A program made the position numbers and the translations under genes. Of a stretch of DNA of 12,087 bases, positions 1-6,588 are shown in pieces; position 1 is the stretch's first letter; each line of letters starts with the position of its first letter. Source of the stretch: Scatomorpha merdavium (GTDB taxonomy: Bacteria; Bacillota; Clostridia; Oscillospirales; Oscillospiraceae); contig DVIJ01000006.1 in the NCBI GenBank assembly GCA_018711415.1, forward strand, positions 1-12,087. Direction: 5' to 3'. The notes below the pieces were generated by a model. It was not told the DNA's origin, did not search any database, and saw nothing but the letters and a program-made list of their open reading frames with translations.

Positions 1-375
1 TTCTCCGGCAAGGACCCGACGAAGGTGGACCGCAGCGCAACCTACGCCGCTCGCTGGGTTGCGAAAAACATCGTGGCCGCAGGCCTCGCGCACCGCTGCC
101 AAGTGCAGCTGGCCTATGCCATCGGCGTGGCGAACCCCGTGAGCGTGAACGTCACCACCTTCGGCACCGGCGCCGTGGCCGACCATGTGCTCGCCAAGGC
201 CGTGAACGAAGTCTTTGACCTCAGGCCCTCCGCCATCATCCGAGACCTGGGCCTCAGAAAGCCCATCTACAGGCGGCTCGCCGCCTACGGCCACATGGGC
301 CGCGAGGACCTGGGCGTCGCCTGGGAGGACACCGGCCGCGCCGCCGCGCTCCGCAGCGCCTGCGGACTCGCTTGA
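1..375 (+). CDS. metK: S-adenosylmethionine synthetase, C-terminal part (5' end outside window)
   Basis: The gene is open from the left edge in frame 1 and ends at TGA 373-375, leaving about 124 residues. The enzyme makes S-adenosylmethionine from methionine and ATP in the cytosol. The visible part carries hallmark C-terminal sequence of the family: FSGKDPTKVDRSATYAAR at the start, then VAKNIVAAGLA, YAIGVANPVSV, TFGTG, FDLRP, and PIYRRLAAYGHMGRE near the end. These match the conserved C-terminal third of bacterial MetK, including the Lys and Asp residues in the GKDPTKVDRS stretch that contribute to the active site. The C-terminus is of normal length. The gene is followed within 16 nt by a strong palindromic terminator and converges on the next gene. 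The call is secure; the only limit is that the N-terminal two thirds lie outside the window. Confidence 0.97.
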   Translation, partial: FSGKDPTKVDRSATYAARWVAKNIVAAGLAHRCQVQLAYAIGVANPVSVNVTTFGTGAVADHVLAKAVNEVFDLRPSAIIRDLGLRKPIYRRLAAYGHMGREDLGVAWEDTGRAAALRSACGLA

Positions 376-390
376 ACAGCAATACCCCGG

Positions 391-448
391 AATAAAAAAC
401 GGGAGCGAAGCTCAGCTTCGAAGCTGAGCTTCGCTCCCGTTTTTTATT
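391..448. terminator. Bidirectional rho-independent terminator, perfect 29-bp palindrome
   Basis: Positions 391-419 and 420-448 are exact reverse complements with no spacer. The core is GC-rich (cgggagcgaagctc), flanked by A6 (394-399) on the left and T6 (440-445) on the right, so it can end transcripts from both sides: metK (+) and the convergent GNAT-like gene (-), whose stop is at 453-455. Each arm also contains its own smaller inverted repeat (406-420 and 419-433, cgaagct-N-agcttcg), so the RNA could fold as one long hairpin or two short ones. Confidence 0.93.
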
Positions 449-452
449 AATC

Positions 453-1469
453 TCATTTGTCCCTGTGCTCCAGCACATAGTCCAGCAGCCAGCGGTTCTC
501 CGACGGGAGCTGTATATCTGCTGTCTCAAGCTTTCTGCCGCCGAGGTAGGTGAAGATGGCAAACTCCCCATCCAGATTCGCGGGCTTGAAGCCACTCAGG
601 AAAAAGCCGCTGTCCCGGAGCAGCTTCCAGCACTCCTCCGCTCCCTCGCTGCGCATATTGAGGTAGCAGAGGAAGGCGGACTCGGGCTCCGGACCCAGCT
701 GCTCCAGCTTTGCCGAGAGCTTTTCTGCAAAGTCCAGGCCCACTGTACGGATTATCCACCAGCTGTTCCGGTGCAGGTCGTTCGTCACGATGATATAGTC
801 CGTCCAGGCTTGACGCGCGGGCATGCAGCCCCTGGTCGTCAAGAGGCAGCGGGCCTTGGCTGAGTCATATATCCTCATGCCTGCGGGTATGTGCTCCTCC
901 GGGCAGTAGAGCGGGCCGAAGTGGGTCTGCTCCTGGAGGCAGAGGCTCATGACGACCTGGCTAAGCCGCTCGCAGCCGGTCCCGGAAGGCATCAGTCCGC
1001 CGTCATACATCATGAAGCGGAAGCCCGTTGCCGCCAGGCCCAGCCTGGCCAGAGCCTCCTGCCGTTCAGTATCCCAGGCCATCACGTCCGCGTAGACGGA
1101 ATAGAGCCCTTTGCGCTGTGTGGCCAAGGTCATGAAGATCTCATCCAGCTCCGCGTGCAGGAACTCATAACCCGGGCGGACCAGATGCATACAGCAGCTG
1201 CATGCGCCGCGGATATAGCCCACGTAGCGCACTCCGAGGGCGCAGACCATCTCGCCTCCGGGCTCAAAGCCGCATATCAGCGTCATCTTCCAGCCGTTTA
1301 TCATAAAGAGCAGGAATGGGTTTTCAAAGTATTCCCTATATGGAAAGCTGCCGCAGCAGCTGTCCGCCAGCTCCCGGAGCGCGTCCTCGTCCTCGCCCAG
1401 TCTGATGGGCCTCAGCTCGACCCCGTTCACAACGCGCCGGAACGTCATATCCGAACTGTAAAACAGCAT
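453..1469 (-). CDS. GNAT-like acetyltransferase-family protein, function unknown
   Basis: This is a 338-residue soluble protein. I recognise no specific enzyme. The first half looks like a GNAT fold: an opening beta strand and acidic helix (VELRPIRLGEDEDALRELAD), a PYREYFENPF segment, a mid-domain strand EMVCALGVRYVG, and a helix ending in ARLGLAATGF, like the LGF region that closes GNAT domains. The C-terminal part (about residues 260-330) has SAFLCYLNM and LLRDSGFFLSGFKP, resembling the C-terminal lobe of GNAT-like proteins in which a second half-domain follows the first. A clear acetyl-CoA pyrophosphate loop (Q/RxxGxG/A) is not obvious, so catalysis is uncertain. I chose the start at 1469 because GGGAGGG (1476-1482) sits 6 nt upstream. 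An in-frame ATG at 1499 would add 10 residues but has a poorly spaced Shine-Dalgarno. The gene has its own leader and is isolated from rny by that gene's terminator. Confidence 0.8.
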   Translation of the reverse strand: MLFYSSDMTFRRVVNGVELRPIRLGEDEDALRELADSCCGSFPYREYFENPFLLFMINGWKMTLICGFEPGGEMVCALGVRYVGYIRGACSCCMHLVRPGYEFLHAELDEIFMTLATQRKGLYSVYADVMAWDTERQEALARLGLAATGFRFMMYDGGLMPSGTGCERLSQVVMSLCLQEQTHFGPLYCPEEHIPAGMRIYDSAKARCLLTTRGCMPARQAWTDYIIVTNDLHRNSWWIIRTVGLDFAEKLSAKLEQLGPEPESAFLCYLNMRSEGAEECWKLLRDSGFFLSGFKPANLDGEFAIFTYLGGRKLETADIQLPSENRWLLDYVLEHRDK

Positions 1470-1475
1470 GCCGCA

Positions 1476-1482
1476 CCCTCCC
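1476..1482 (-). promoter_or_regulatory. Ribosome binding site deciding the start of the GNAT-like gene
   Basis: Read on the minus strand this is GGGAGGG, 6 nt before ATG 1469-1467. It favours the start at 1469 over the upstream in-frame ATG at 1499, whose nearest purine-rich stretch (AAAGGGGTGG) is about 15 nt away and partly buried in a predicted hairpin (1503-1518). Confidence 0.75.
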
Positions 1483-1502
1483 AAACAAAGCTCGCGCATT
1501 TC

Positions 1503-1518
1503 GGGGCGTTTCCACCCC
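1503..1518 (-). other. Predicted GAAA-tetraloop hairpin in leader of the GNAT-like gene
   Basis: On the minus strand GGGGTG and CGCCCC flank GAAA. This gives a 6-bp stem (one G-U pair) closed by a GNRA tetraloop, about 20 nt upstream of the Shine-Dalgarno. It may be only a small leader fold; no function can be claimed. Confidence 0.4.
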
Positions 1519-1540
1519 TTTCAACAATATGCGCAATAAA

Positions 1541-1569
1541 ATGATAACACACGCACCGCCGCCGTGCAA
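1541..1569 (-). promoter_or_regulatory. Possible promoter of the GNAT-like gene
   Basis: On the minus strand TATCAT (1546-1541; five of six matches to TATAAT) lies 17 nt downstream of TTGCAC (1569-1564; only TTG matches well). The location is sensible, just below the rny terminator and about 70 nt above the start codon. The -35 is weak, so this is a tentative call. Confidence 0.35.
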
Positions 1570-1578
1570 TCCCCGCCG

Positions 1579-1605
1579 AAAAAAAGCGGGCGCCGGACGG
1601 CGCCC
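1579..1605 (-). terminator. Rho-independent terminator of rny
   Basis: On the minus strand a perfect 7-bp stem GGGCGCC/GGCGCCC (1605-1599 and 1594-1588) with the 4-nt loop GTCC is followed, after GC, by seven Ts (1585-1579). It begins 8 nt beyond the rny stop codon (TAA at 1616-1614). Confidence 0.9.
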
Positions 1606-1613
1606 ACTCAGGT

Positions 1614-3155
1614 TTATTTCGCGTATTCGATAGCCTTAGTCTCGCGCAGGACGTGGACCTTGATCTGCCCGGGGTAGGTGAGCTCGTCCTCGATCTTCTT
1701 AGCGATGTCCCTTGCGAGCAGGACCATCTGGTCCTCCGAGACCTCCTCCGGCTTGACCATGACGCGGATCTCGCGTCCGGCCTGGATGGCGTAGCAACCG
1801 GCAATGCCGGGGAAGCTCCGCGAGACCTCCTCCAGCTTTTCCAGGCGCTTGACGTAGTTTTCGATGTTCTCGCGCCTTGCGCCCGGCCTGGAGGCCGATA
1901 TCGCGTCCGCTGCCTGGACCAGGCAGGCGATTACGGTGTGCGGTTCCACGTCGCCGTGGTGCGCCTCGATGGCGTGCAGCACCTCGGGGGATTCCTTGTA
2001 CTTGCGCGCCACGTCCACGCCTATCGTGACGTGGCTGCCCTCGACCTCGTGATCTATGCTCTTGCCAAGGTCGTGCAGCAGGCCGGCGCGCTTGGCCGTC
2101 GTGACGTCCACGCCGAGCTCCGCAGCGAGCAGGCCCGCTATCTGCGCGACCTCGACGGAGTGGTTCAGGACATTCTGGCCGTAGCTCGTCCGGTATTTCA
2201 TCCGGCCCAGGAGCTTGATTATCTCCGGGTTCAGACCGTGGATGTTCGTCTCGAACGCCGCGCGCTCGCCCTCCGCCTTTATCGTGGCGTTGACCTCGCG
2301 CTGCGCCTTGGAGACCATCTCCTCGATTCGCGCGGGGTGGATGCGTCCGTCCTGGATGAGCTTTTCCAGGGCTATGCGCGCTATCTCGCGCCGCACCGGG
2401 TCAAAGCTCGAAAGGGTTATCGCCTCGGGCGTGTCGTCTATGATGAGGTCGCAGCCCGTCAGCGTTTCGATGGAACGAATGTTGCGTCCCTCTCGTCCTA
2501 TGATACGGCCCTTCATCTCGTCGTTGGGGAGTGGTACGACGGAGACGGTTATCTCGCTGGCGTGGTCCGCTGCGCAGCGCTGGATGGCCGTCGCTATGAT
2601 CTCTCTGGCCTTTTCCTCGGCCTCTTCCTTGTATTGGGCCTCAACCTCGCGCACCTTGGCCGCCATCTCGTGCGTCACTTCGGACTCGACGTTAGAGATG
2701 AGGTAGGCCTTGGCCTCGTCCACGGTGTAGCCGGAGATCTTCTCCAGCATCTCGAGCTGGCTCTTCTTGACGAGCTTTATTTCCTCCTGCTGGGCTTCGG
2801 CCTGGGCGATCTTCTGGTTGAGGGCCTCGGTCTTTTTCTCAAGCGTATCGGTCTTGCGGTCGAGCGTTTCTTCCTTCTGCTGGAGCCTGCGCTCCTGCTT
2901 GGAGAGCTCCGCGCGGCGCTCCTTGACCTCGCGCTCATATTCGTTGCGGCTCTTGTGTATCTCCTCGCGGGCCTCCACCAGCGCTTCGCGCTTTTTGGAC
3001 TCCGCTGCCTTGATGGACTCGTTTATGATCCTCTTGGCCTCTTCCTCCGCGCTGGAGATCTCGCGCTCGGCTACCTTTTTCCGGTAACCTATGCCGAGAA
3101 AAAAGCCTATTACCAGCGTGGCTATGCAGGCCACGCCAGCTATTATCCATTCCAT
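1614..3155 (-). CDS. rny: Ribonuclease Y (membrane-anchored endoribonuclease)
   Basis: This is the main endoribonuclease that starts mRNA decay in Gram-positive bacteria; it cleaves single-stranded RNA at the inner face of the membrane. The 513 residues show the full family architecture. There is an N-terminal membrane anchor (about 2-22), then a long charged coiled coil (about 27-190, rich in Glu, Lys and Arg heptads). A KH RNA-binding domain follows with GRIIGREGRNIR at 217-228 and its GxxG loop. The HD metal-dependent phosphohydrolase domain has NHSVEV at 331, the HD pair at 361-362 in LLHDLGKSID, HH at 399-400, and the second-site Asp in AADAIS (about 417). Length agrees with the usual roughly 520 residues and no key residue is missing. 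The gene is monocistronic: it has its own promoter at 3274-3303 and its own terminator. A GGGAGG site lies about 14 nt upstream of the ATG, slightly far. Confidence 0.98.
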   Translation of the reverse strand: MEWIIAGVACIATLVIGFFLGIGYRKKVAEREISSAEEEAKRIINESIKAAESKKREALVEAREEIHKSRNEYEREVKERRAELSKQERRLQQKEETLDRKTDTLEKKTEALNQKIAQAEAQQEEIKLVKKSQLEMLEKISGYTVDEAKAYLISNVESEVTHEMAAKVREVEAQYKEEAEEKAREIIATAIQRCAADHASEITVSVVPLPNDEMKGRIIGREGRNIRSIETLTGCDLIIDDTPEAITLSSFDPVRREIARIALEKLIQDGRIHPARIEEMVSKAQREVNATIKAEGERAAFETNIHGLNPEIIKLLGRMKYRTSYGQNVLNHSVEVAQIAGLLAAELGVDVTTAKRAGLLHDLGKSIDHEVEGSHVTIGVDVARKYKESPEVLHAIEAHHGDVEPHTVIACLVQAADAISASRPGARRENIENYVKRLEKLEEVSRSFPGIAGCYAIQAGREIRVMVKPEEVSEDQMVLLARDIAKKIEDELTYPGQIKVHVLRETKAIEYAK

Positions 3156-3233
3156 GGTTGCTGTATACGCCTCCCTTTCTATGAGAATTGCCTAAGATAA
3201 AGACAGAGCGATAGCTGCTCCGTGTAAAGTTTT

Positions 3234-3265
3234 AATATCAAGGGGTTCCCCAGCCCCGCAATATT
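3234..3265 (-). promoter_or_regulatory. Predicted 5'-terminal stem-loop of the rny mRNA
   Basis: On the minus strand AATAT (3265-3261) pairs with ATATT (3238-3234). Inside it GGGG pairs with CCCC around an 8-nt loop, with two wobble pairs and one mismatch between the two helices. The rny -10 box ends at 3274, so transcription should begin near 3267, which places this hairpin at the very 5' end of the message. The folding and the start point are predictions from sequence. Confidence 0.45.
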
Positions 3266-3273
3266 ATCGAATC

Positions 3274-3303
3274 ATTTTACACCTTAATTGCGCGTTATGT
3301 CAA
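3274..3303 (-). promoter_or_regulatory. Promoter of rny (sigma-A type)
   Basis: On the minus strand a perfect -35 box TTGACA (3303-3298) and TAAAAT (3279-3274; five of six matches) are separated by 18 nt. The predicted start near 3267 gives a leader of about 110 nt before the rny ATG. It diverges from the promoter at 3335-3363. Confidence 0.75.
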
Positions 3304-3334
3304 GCAGACTTGTTCTGCGCGGTGCTTTGGCGTA

Positions 3335-3363
3335 TGGACAAGGATTGAAAAAACGTGTATAAT
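3335..3363 (+). promoter_or_regulatory. Promoter of the PMT/PHP/rpiB cluster (sigma-A type)
   Basis: TGGACA (3335-3340; five of six matches to TTGACA) and a perfect TATAAT (3358-3363) are separated by exactly 17 nt. Transcription should start near 3370, giving a leader of roughly 27 nt that contains the ribosome binding site of the first gene. Confidence 0.85.
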
Positions 3364-3384
3364 ATGTGGGCTAATTGAGTTCGC

Positions 3385-3390
3385 GGAGGT
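3385..3390 (+). promoter_or_regulatory. Ribosome binding site supporting a TTG start
   Basis: GGAGGT at 3385-3390 lies 6 nt before TTG 3397-3399. It supports TTG as the start of the glycosyltransferase gene. The next in-frame ATG is 23 codons in and would remove the first membrane segment. Confidence 0.8.
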
Positions 3391-3396
3391 AAGGAC

Positions 3397-5259
3397 TTGT
3401 CTTATCTGACCTATCTGCTGCCGCTGGCCGCGGCGGCTTTCGTGATATGGTGCGCCTGGCAGTGGATGCCTCTCTTTGCGCAGGAGCGGTTGGAAGAGCC
3501 GGAGGAAGGCGCGGAGCCGGCGCCCAGGCCGCCGAAGCCGCGCTTCAGCTTTGCCGCCGAATGCGGCAGGCTGACTCGGAAAGATGCGTTTGCAGTCCTC
3601 GTCATCTGCGTCGTCTACGGCGTAACGGCCTTCGTCGGTCTCGGGGACAGGACTGCTCCACAGAGCTGGTGCGAGTTCACGGAGCGTGGGCGCTACGTCG
3701 TCGTTGAGCTGCCGGAGAGCACCGTGCTCGGCTCCATCCGCTACTACACCGGCCTGCACACCGGCTCCTATTCCCTGGCCATCTCCGAGGACGGGGAGGC
3801 CTGGACGGAGCTCGGCAGCATGGAGCAGGGCTATGCAGACCTCTTCAAGTGGCTGGACTTCCCCGCCGAGGATATGGAAGACCCGCCGGAGAAGATGGAG
3901 GGCAAGTACCTGCGCATCACTGCGTCCGATACGCTCTCGCTCGGCGAGCTCGCGCTCTATGACGCCTACGGCAATATGCTGGATGCGAGCTCCTTCACCT
4001 ACGACGCCGGCGCCGCCCCGCTCTTTGACGAGCAGGAGCTCGTCCCAGAGGCCGCGACCTACCTCAACAGCAGCTACTTTGACGAGATCTATCACGCCCG
4101 CACCGCGCTCGAGCATATAGAAAACATCTACCCCTATGAGATAACTCACCCGCCCCTGGGCAAGCTCATCATCGGCATAGGCATACGTATCTTCGGCATG
4201 ACGCCCTTCGGCTGGCGTTTCATGGGTACGCTCTTCGGTCTGCTCATGCTGCCCATCCTCTATGACTTTATAAAGCGCATGAGCGGCTCTACCAAGATCT
4301 CGGTCTGCGGCACGGTCATCTTTGCCTTTGACTTCATGCACTTCGTGCAGACTCGCATCGCCACGATAGACACCTACGCCGTGTTCTTCATCCTGCTCAT
4401 GTACCTCTTCATGTGGCGTTTCGTGTCCGGGGGCAGGTGGCGGCACCTGGCTCTCTCCGGCCTGTTCTTCGGCCTGGGCGCGGCCAGCAAGTGGACTTGC
4501 ATCTACGCCGGCGGAGGGCTTGCGGTCATATGGCTCGTCTACTGGATCAGCCGCAGGCGCGATGAGGGCTTCTGGCGCGACTTTATTTCCAACTGCGCGT
4601 TCTGCCTCGTGTTCTTCGTGGCGCTGCCCGCGGCCATCTACTACGCAAGCTACTACTGCTACGGCACGGCGAAGGGCCTGGAGGGCGGACTCGGCATGTA
4701 CTTCACGGAGGACTATGCCAAGATCGTCTGGGATAACCAGGTCTATATGTGGGAGTACCACTCTGACCTCGTCTCCACTCACCCATATTCGAGCCGCTGG
4801 TATCAGTGGCTGGTGGACGCAAGGCCGATCCTCTACTATCTCGAGTATTTCGACGACGGCACGAAGAGCGCCTTCGGCGCGTTTTTGAACCCGATTTTCT
4901 GCTGGGGCGGGCTTTTCGCCGTTATCGGCTGCGTTGTGCTGGCTGTGAAGGACAGGGACGGCCGCGCGGCGTTCATCGTCATCGGTTACCTGGCGCAGTT
5001 CCTGCCCTGGGTGCTGATAAGCCGGCTGACCTTCGCCTACCACTACTTCCCCTCCGAGGTCTTTATGGCCCTGGCGCTCTGCCATATGTGGCGGCGCTGC
5101 AAGGACGCGGGGCTCTATAAGTGGGACAGGCCGATGTACGCCTTCACGGCGCTGTCGGTCATACTCTTCGAGGCATTCTACCCGGTTCTCACCGGCGTGA
5201 GGACGGCCAGGTGGTATACGACGTATTTCAACAAGTGGTTCCCCAGCTGGCCCTTCTAA
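3397..5259 (+). CDS. PMT-family (GT39) membrane glycosyltransferase with inserted discoidin-like domain
   Basis: The 620-residue polytopic membrane protein is of the dolichyl/polyprenyl-phosphate-mannose protein mannosyltransferase type. Family members move a sugar from a lipid-phosphate carrier to a protein or cell-wall acceptor on the outer face of the membrane; the acceptor here is unknown. Visible marks are the acidic pair in YFDEIYHART (Asp229-Glu230, the DE motif of the first outer loop), HPPLGKLIIG at 251, RIATIDTY at 320, and TFAYHYFPSE near 545. Hydrophobic segments follow from about 260 to the end. Two features are odd. A first membrane segment (1-22) and an acidic, proline-rich linker (30-50) precede the usual first helix (about 63-82). 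A beta-rich region of about 120 residues (about 90-195), resembling an F5/8 type C (discoidin) domain with GKYLRIT and LGELALYD, sits between that helix and the DE motif. It starts with TTG and heads a four-gene run. Confidence 0.88.
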   Translation: MSYLTYLLPLAAAAFVIWCAWQWMPLFAQERLEEPEEGAEPAPRPPKPRFSFAAECGRLTRKDAFAVLVICVVYGVTAFVGLGDRTAPQSWCEFTERGRYVVVELPESTVLGSIRYYTGLHTGSYSLAISEDGEAWTELGSMEQGYADLFKWLDFPAEDMEDPPEKMEGKYLRITASDTLSLGELALYDAYGNMLDASSFTYDAGAAPLFDEQELVPEAATYLNSSYFDEIYHARTALEHIENIYPYEITHPPLGKLIIGIGIRIFGMTPFGWRFMGTLFGLLMLPILYDFIKRMSGSTKISVCGTVIFAFDFMHFVQTRIATIDTYAVFFILLMYLFMWRFVSGGRWRHLALSGLFFGLGAASKWTCIYAGGGLAVIWLVYWISRRRDEGFWRDFISNCAFCLVFFVALPAAIYYASYYCYGTAKGLEGGLGMYFTEDYAKIVWDNQVYMWEYHSDLVSTHPYSSRWYQWLVDARPILYYLEYFDDGTKSAFGAFLNPIFCWGGLFAVIGCVVLAVKDRDGRAAFIVIGYLAQFLPWVLISRLTFAYHYFPSEVFMALALCHMWRRCKDAGLYKWDRPMYAFTALSVILFEAFYPVLTGVRTARWYTTYFNKWFPSWPF

Positions 5260-5272
5260 ATTGCAGATAGAC

Positions 5273-5279
5273 AAGGTGA
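5273..5279 (+). promoter_or_regulatory. Ribosome binding site deciding the PHP gene start
   Basis: AAGGTGA lies about 6 nt before ATG 5285-5287. The upstream in-frame TTG at 5261 has no Shine-Dalgarno, so the ATG is preferred. Confidence 0.65.
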
Positions 5280-5284
5280 AAAAC

Positions 5285-6124
5285 ATGTTTTTAGCGGATT
5301 ATCACGTACACAGCACCTGCTCCTTCGATGCGAAGAACAGGATGGCCGAGATGGCCAGGGTATCCAAGCAGCGCGGCATGGCTGAGGTCTGCTTCACGGA
5401 CCACTGTGACTTCGGTGTCCCGGAGACCATGCAGATCGGTCCGGACAGCTTTACCCTCCCCAAGCAGCAGGCGCACCAGTATATCGAAGCCCTGGAGAAG
5501 GCGCCGGAGGGCATCTTCATGACCCTGGGCCTTGAGCTCGGCGAGGGCAACCACGATCCGGCGCGAGCCAAGCGCATCTACTCCATGCCGGAATATGACT
5601 TCATCCTCGGCTCCCTGCACAACCTGAAGGACGAGCAGGACTTCTACTATATCCAGTACGAGAGCTACGAGCAGTGCTTCGAGCTCTATGACCGCTACCT
5701 CGACGAACTCATAGAGCTGGCAGGCATCAATTGTTTCGACGCCATGGCGCACATAGGCTACTGCCTGAGGTATATGCACAAGCGCGGTTTCGACGCTCAG
5801 GTGACGATGGAGCGCAACGGCGACAAGGTGGACCTTCTTTTGCGGACGCTCATAGAGAACGGCAAGGGCATAGAGCTGAATGTGGCGGACCTCGTCCCCG
5901 GCGGTCGGGAGGACCCGCTGCTCATGGCCTTCCCCTCAGTGGATATACTCCGGCGTTACCGCGAGCTCGGCGGGGACATCATCACCGTCGGCTCGGACGC
6001 GCACAACACCAAGGCCGCAGGCATCGGCATCAAGGAGGGCTATGAGCTCCTGCGCGACTGCGGCTTCAAGTACACGGCGATCTACCGGCGGCACAAGCCG
6101 GAGTTCAAGAGAATAGAGCTCTGA
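5285..6124 (+). CDS. PHP-family phosphoesterase, histidinol-phosphatase (HisJ) type
   Basis: This is a cytosolic metal-dependent phosphatase of the PHP superfamily, 279 residues from ATG 5285. Characterised HisJ-type members hydrolyse histidinol phosphate in histidine synthesis. The trinuclear metal site is visible in order: YHVHS (His7, His9), FTDH (Asp39, His40), LGLELGE (Glu84), GSLHNL (His112), AHIGY (His156) and GSDAH (Asp238, His240). All expected ligands are present and the length is right for the family. It begins 25 nt after the PMT stop and ends 13 nt before rpiB, so it should be co-transcribed with both. There are no other his genes in the window, so the true substrate could be another sugar or amino-alcohol phosphate. 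The family is certain; the specific activity is inferred. Confidence 0.88.
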   Translation: MFLADYHVHSTCSFDAKNRMAEMARVSKQRGMAEVCFTDHCDFGVPETMQIGPDSFTLPKQQAHQYIEALEKAPEGIFMTLGLELGEGNHDPARAKRIYSMPEYDFILGSLHNLKDEQDFYYIQYESYEQCFELYDRYLDELIELAGINCFDAMAHIGYCLRYMHKRGFDAQVTMERNGDKVDLLLRTLIENGKGIELNVADLVPGGREDPLLMAFPSVDILRRYRELGGDIITVGSDAHNTKAAGIGIKEGYELLRDCGFKYTAIYRRHKPEFKRIEL

Positions 6125-6137
6125 GGAGGCTGGTAAA

Positions 6138-6578
6138 ATGATAGCTATAGGCTCCGACCACGGCGGCTACGCGCTGAAACTTGTAATAATGAAGCACCTT
6201 GAGGAGCGCGGTCTTGAATACCGCGACTTCGGCACCTACAACGAGGAAAGCTGCGACTACCCGGATTACGGCGAGGCCGTCGCCAGGGCCGTGGCCTCCG
6301 GCGAATATGAGCGCGGCATCCTCATCTGCGGGACCGGCATAGGCATATCCATCTCCGCCAACAAGGTCCACGGCATACGCGCGGCGCTCTGCGGAGACTG
6401 CTTTTCCGCGGAGATGGCCCGCCGGCATAACGACGCGAACATCCTGGCCATGGGCGAGCGGACGCTCGGCCCCGGCCTTGCAATGAAGATCTGCGACATC
6501 TTCCTCGACACCGGCTTCGACGGGGGCAGGCACGCCAGGAGAGTCGCCAAGATAATGGCAATCGAGGGCAGGGACTGA
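6138..6578 (+). CDS. rpiB: Ribose-5-phosphate isomerase B (RpiB/LacAB family)
   Basis: The enzyme interconverts ribose 5-phosphate and ribulose 5-phosphate in the non-oxidative pentose phosphate pathway (cytosol); some relatives act on allose 6-phosphate or galactose 6-phosphate. The 146 residues match the family in length and motifs: MIAIGSDHGG (Asp7, His8) at the N-terminus, DYPDYG at 40-45, the catalytic-cysteine loop ICGTGIGISISANK (Cys64), and RRHNDANILAMGERT (His97). AGGAGG (6124-6129) overlaps the end of the preceding stop codon and lies 8 nt before the ATG, so translation is probably coupled to the PHP gene. RpiB is favoured over LacA or LacB because there are no tagatose-pathway neighbours. 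Confidence 0.95.
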   Translation: MIAIGSDHGGYALKLVIMKHLEERGLEYRDFGTYNEESCDYPDYGEAVARAVASGEYERGILICGTGIGISISANKVHGIRAALCGDCFSAEMARRHNDANILAMGERTLGPGLAMKICDIFLDTGFDGGRHARRVAKIMAIEGRD

Positions 6579-6588
6579 GCTCCCTGCC
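6567..6588 (+). other. Intercistronic hairpin over the rpiB stop codon
   Basis: GGCAGGGA (6567-6574) and TCCCTGCC (6581-6588) form a perfect 8-bp stem with a 6-nt loop CTGAGC that contains the rpiB stop codon TGA (6576-6578). No T tract follows, so it is not a terminator. The stem ends directly before the GGGAGG Shine-Dalgarno (6589-6594) of the next gene. It could affect mRNA stability or tune translation of the downstream gene; that is inference. Confidence 0.55.

Noticed and set aside
1470..1499. Upstream ATG at 1499 as start of the GNAT-like gene
   Set aside because: Its Shine-Dalgarno-like stretch is too far away and lies within a predicted hairpin, while ATG 1469 has GGGAGGG at 6 nt.
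1653..3200. Long plus-strand open frame (515 codons) opposite rny
   Set aside because: It mirrors the RNase Y gene, whose protein is unmistakable. Such antisense frames are expected in GC-rich coding DNA, and the translation shows no recognisable domain.
3241..3256. GGGG/CCCC inverted repeat considered as a terminator
   Set aside because: There is no T tract on either strand and it sits within the rny leader, so I treat it as part of the 5' hairpin instead.
5261..5284. Upstream TTG start for the PHP gene
   Set aside because: No Shine-Dalgarno precedes it, while ATG 5285 has AAGGTGA at good spacing and begins right before the first metal-binding strand, as in the family.
3295..5286. Very long minus-strand open frame (663 codons) opposite the PMT gene
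   Set aside because: The plus-strand frame has a promoter, a Shine-Dalgarno and family motifs. The opposite frame has low-complexity, Arg/Glu/Val-rich sequence and would run through the rny promoter region.
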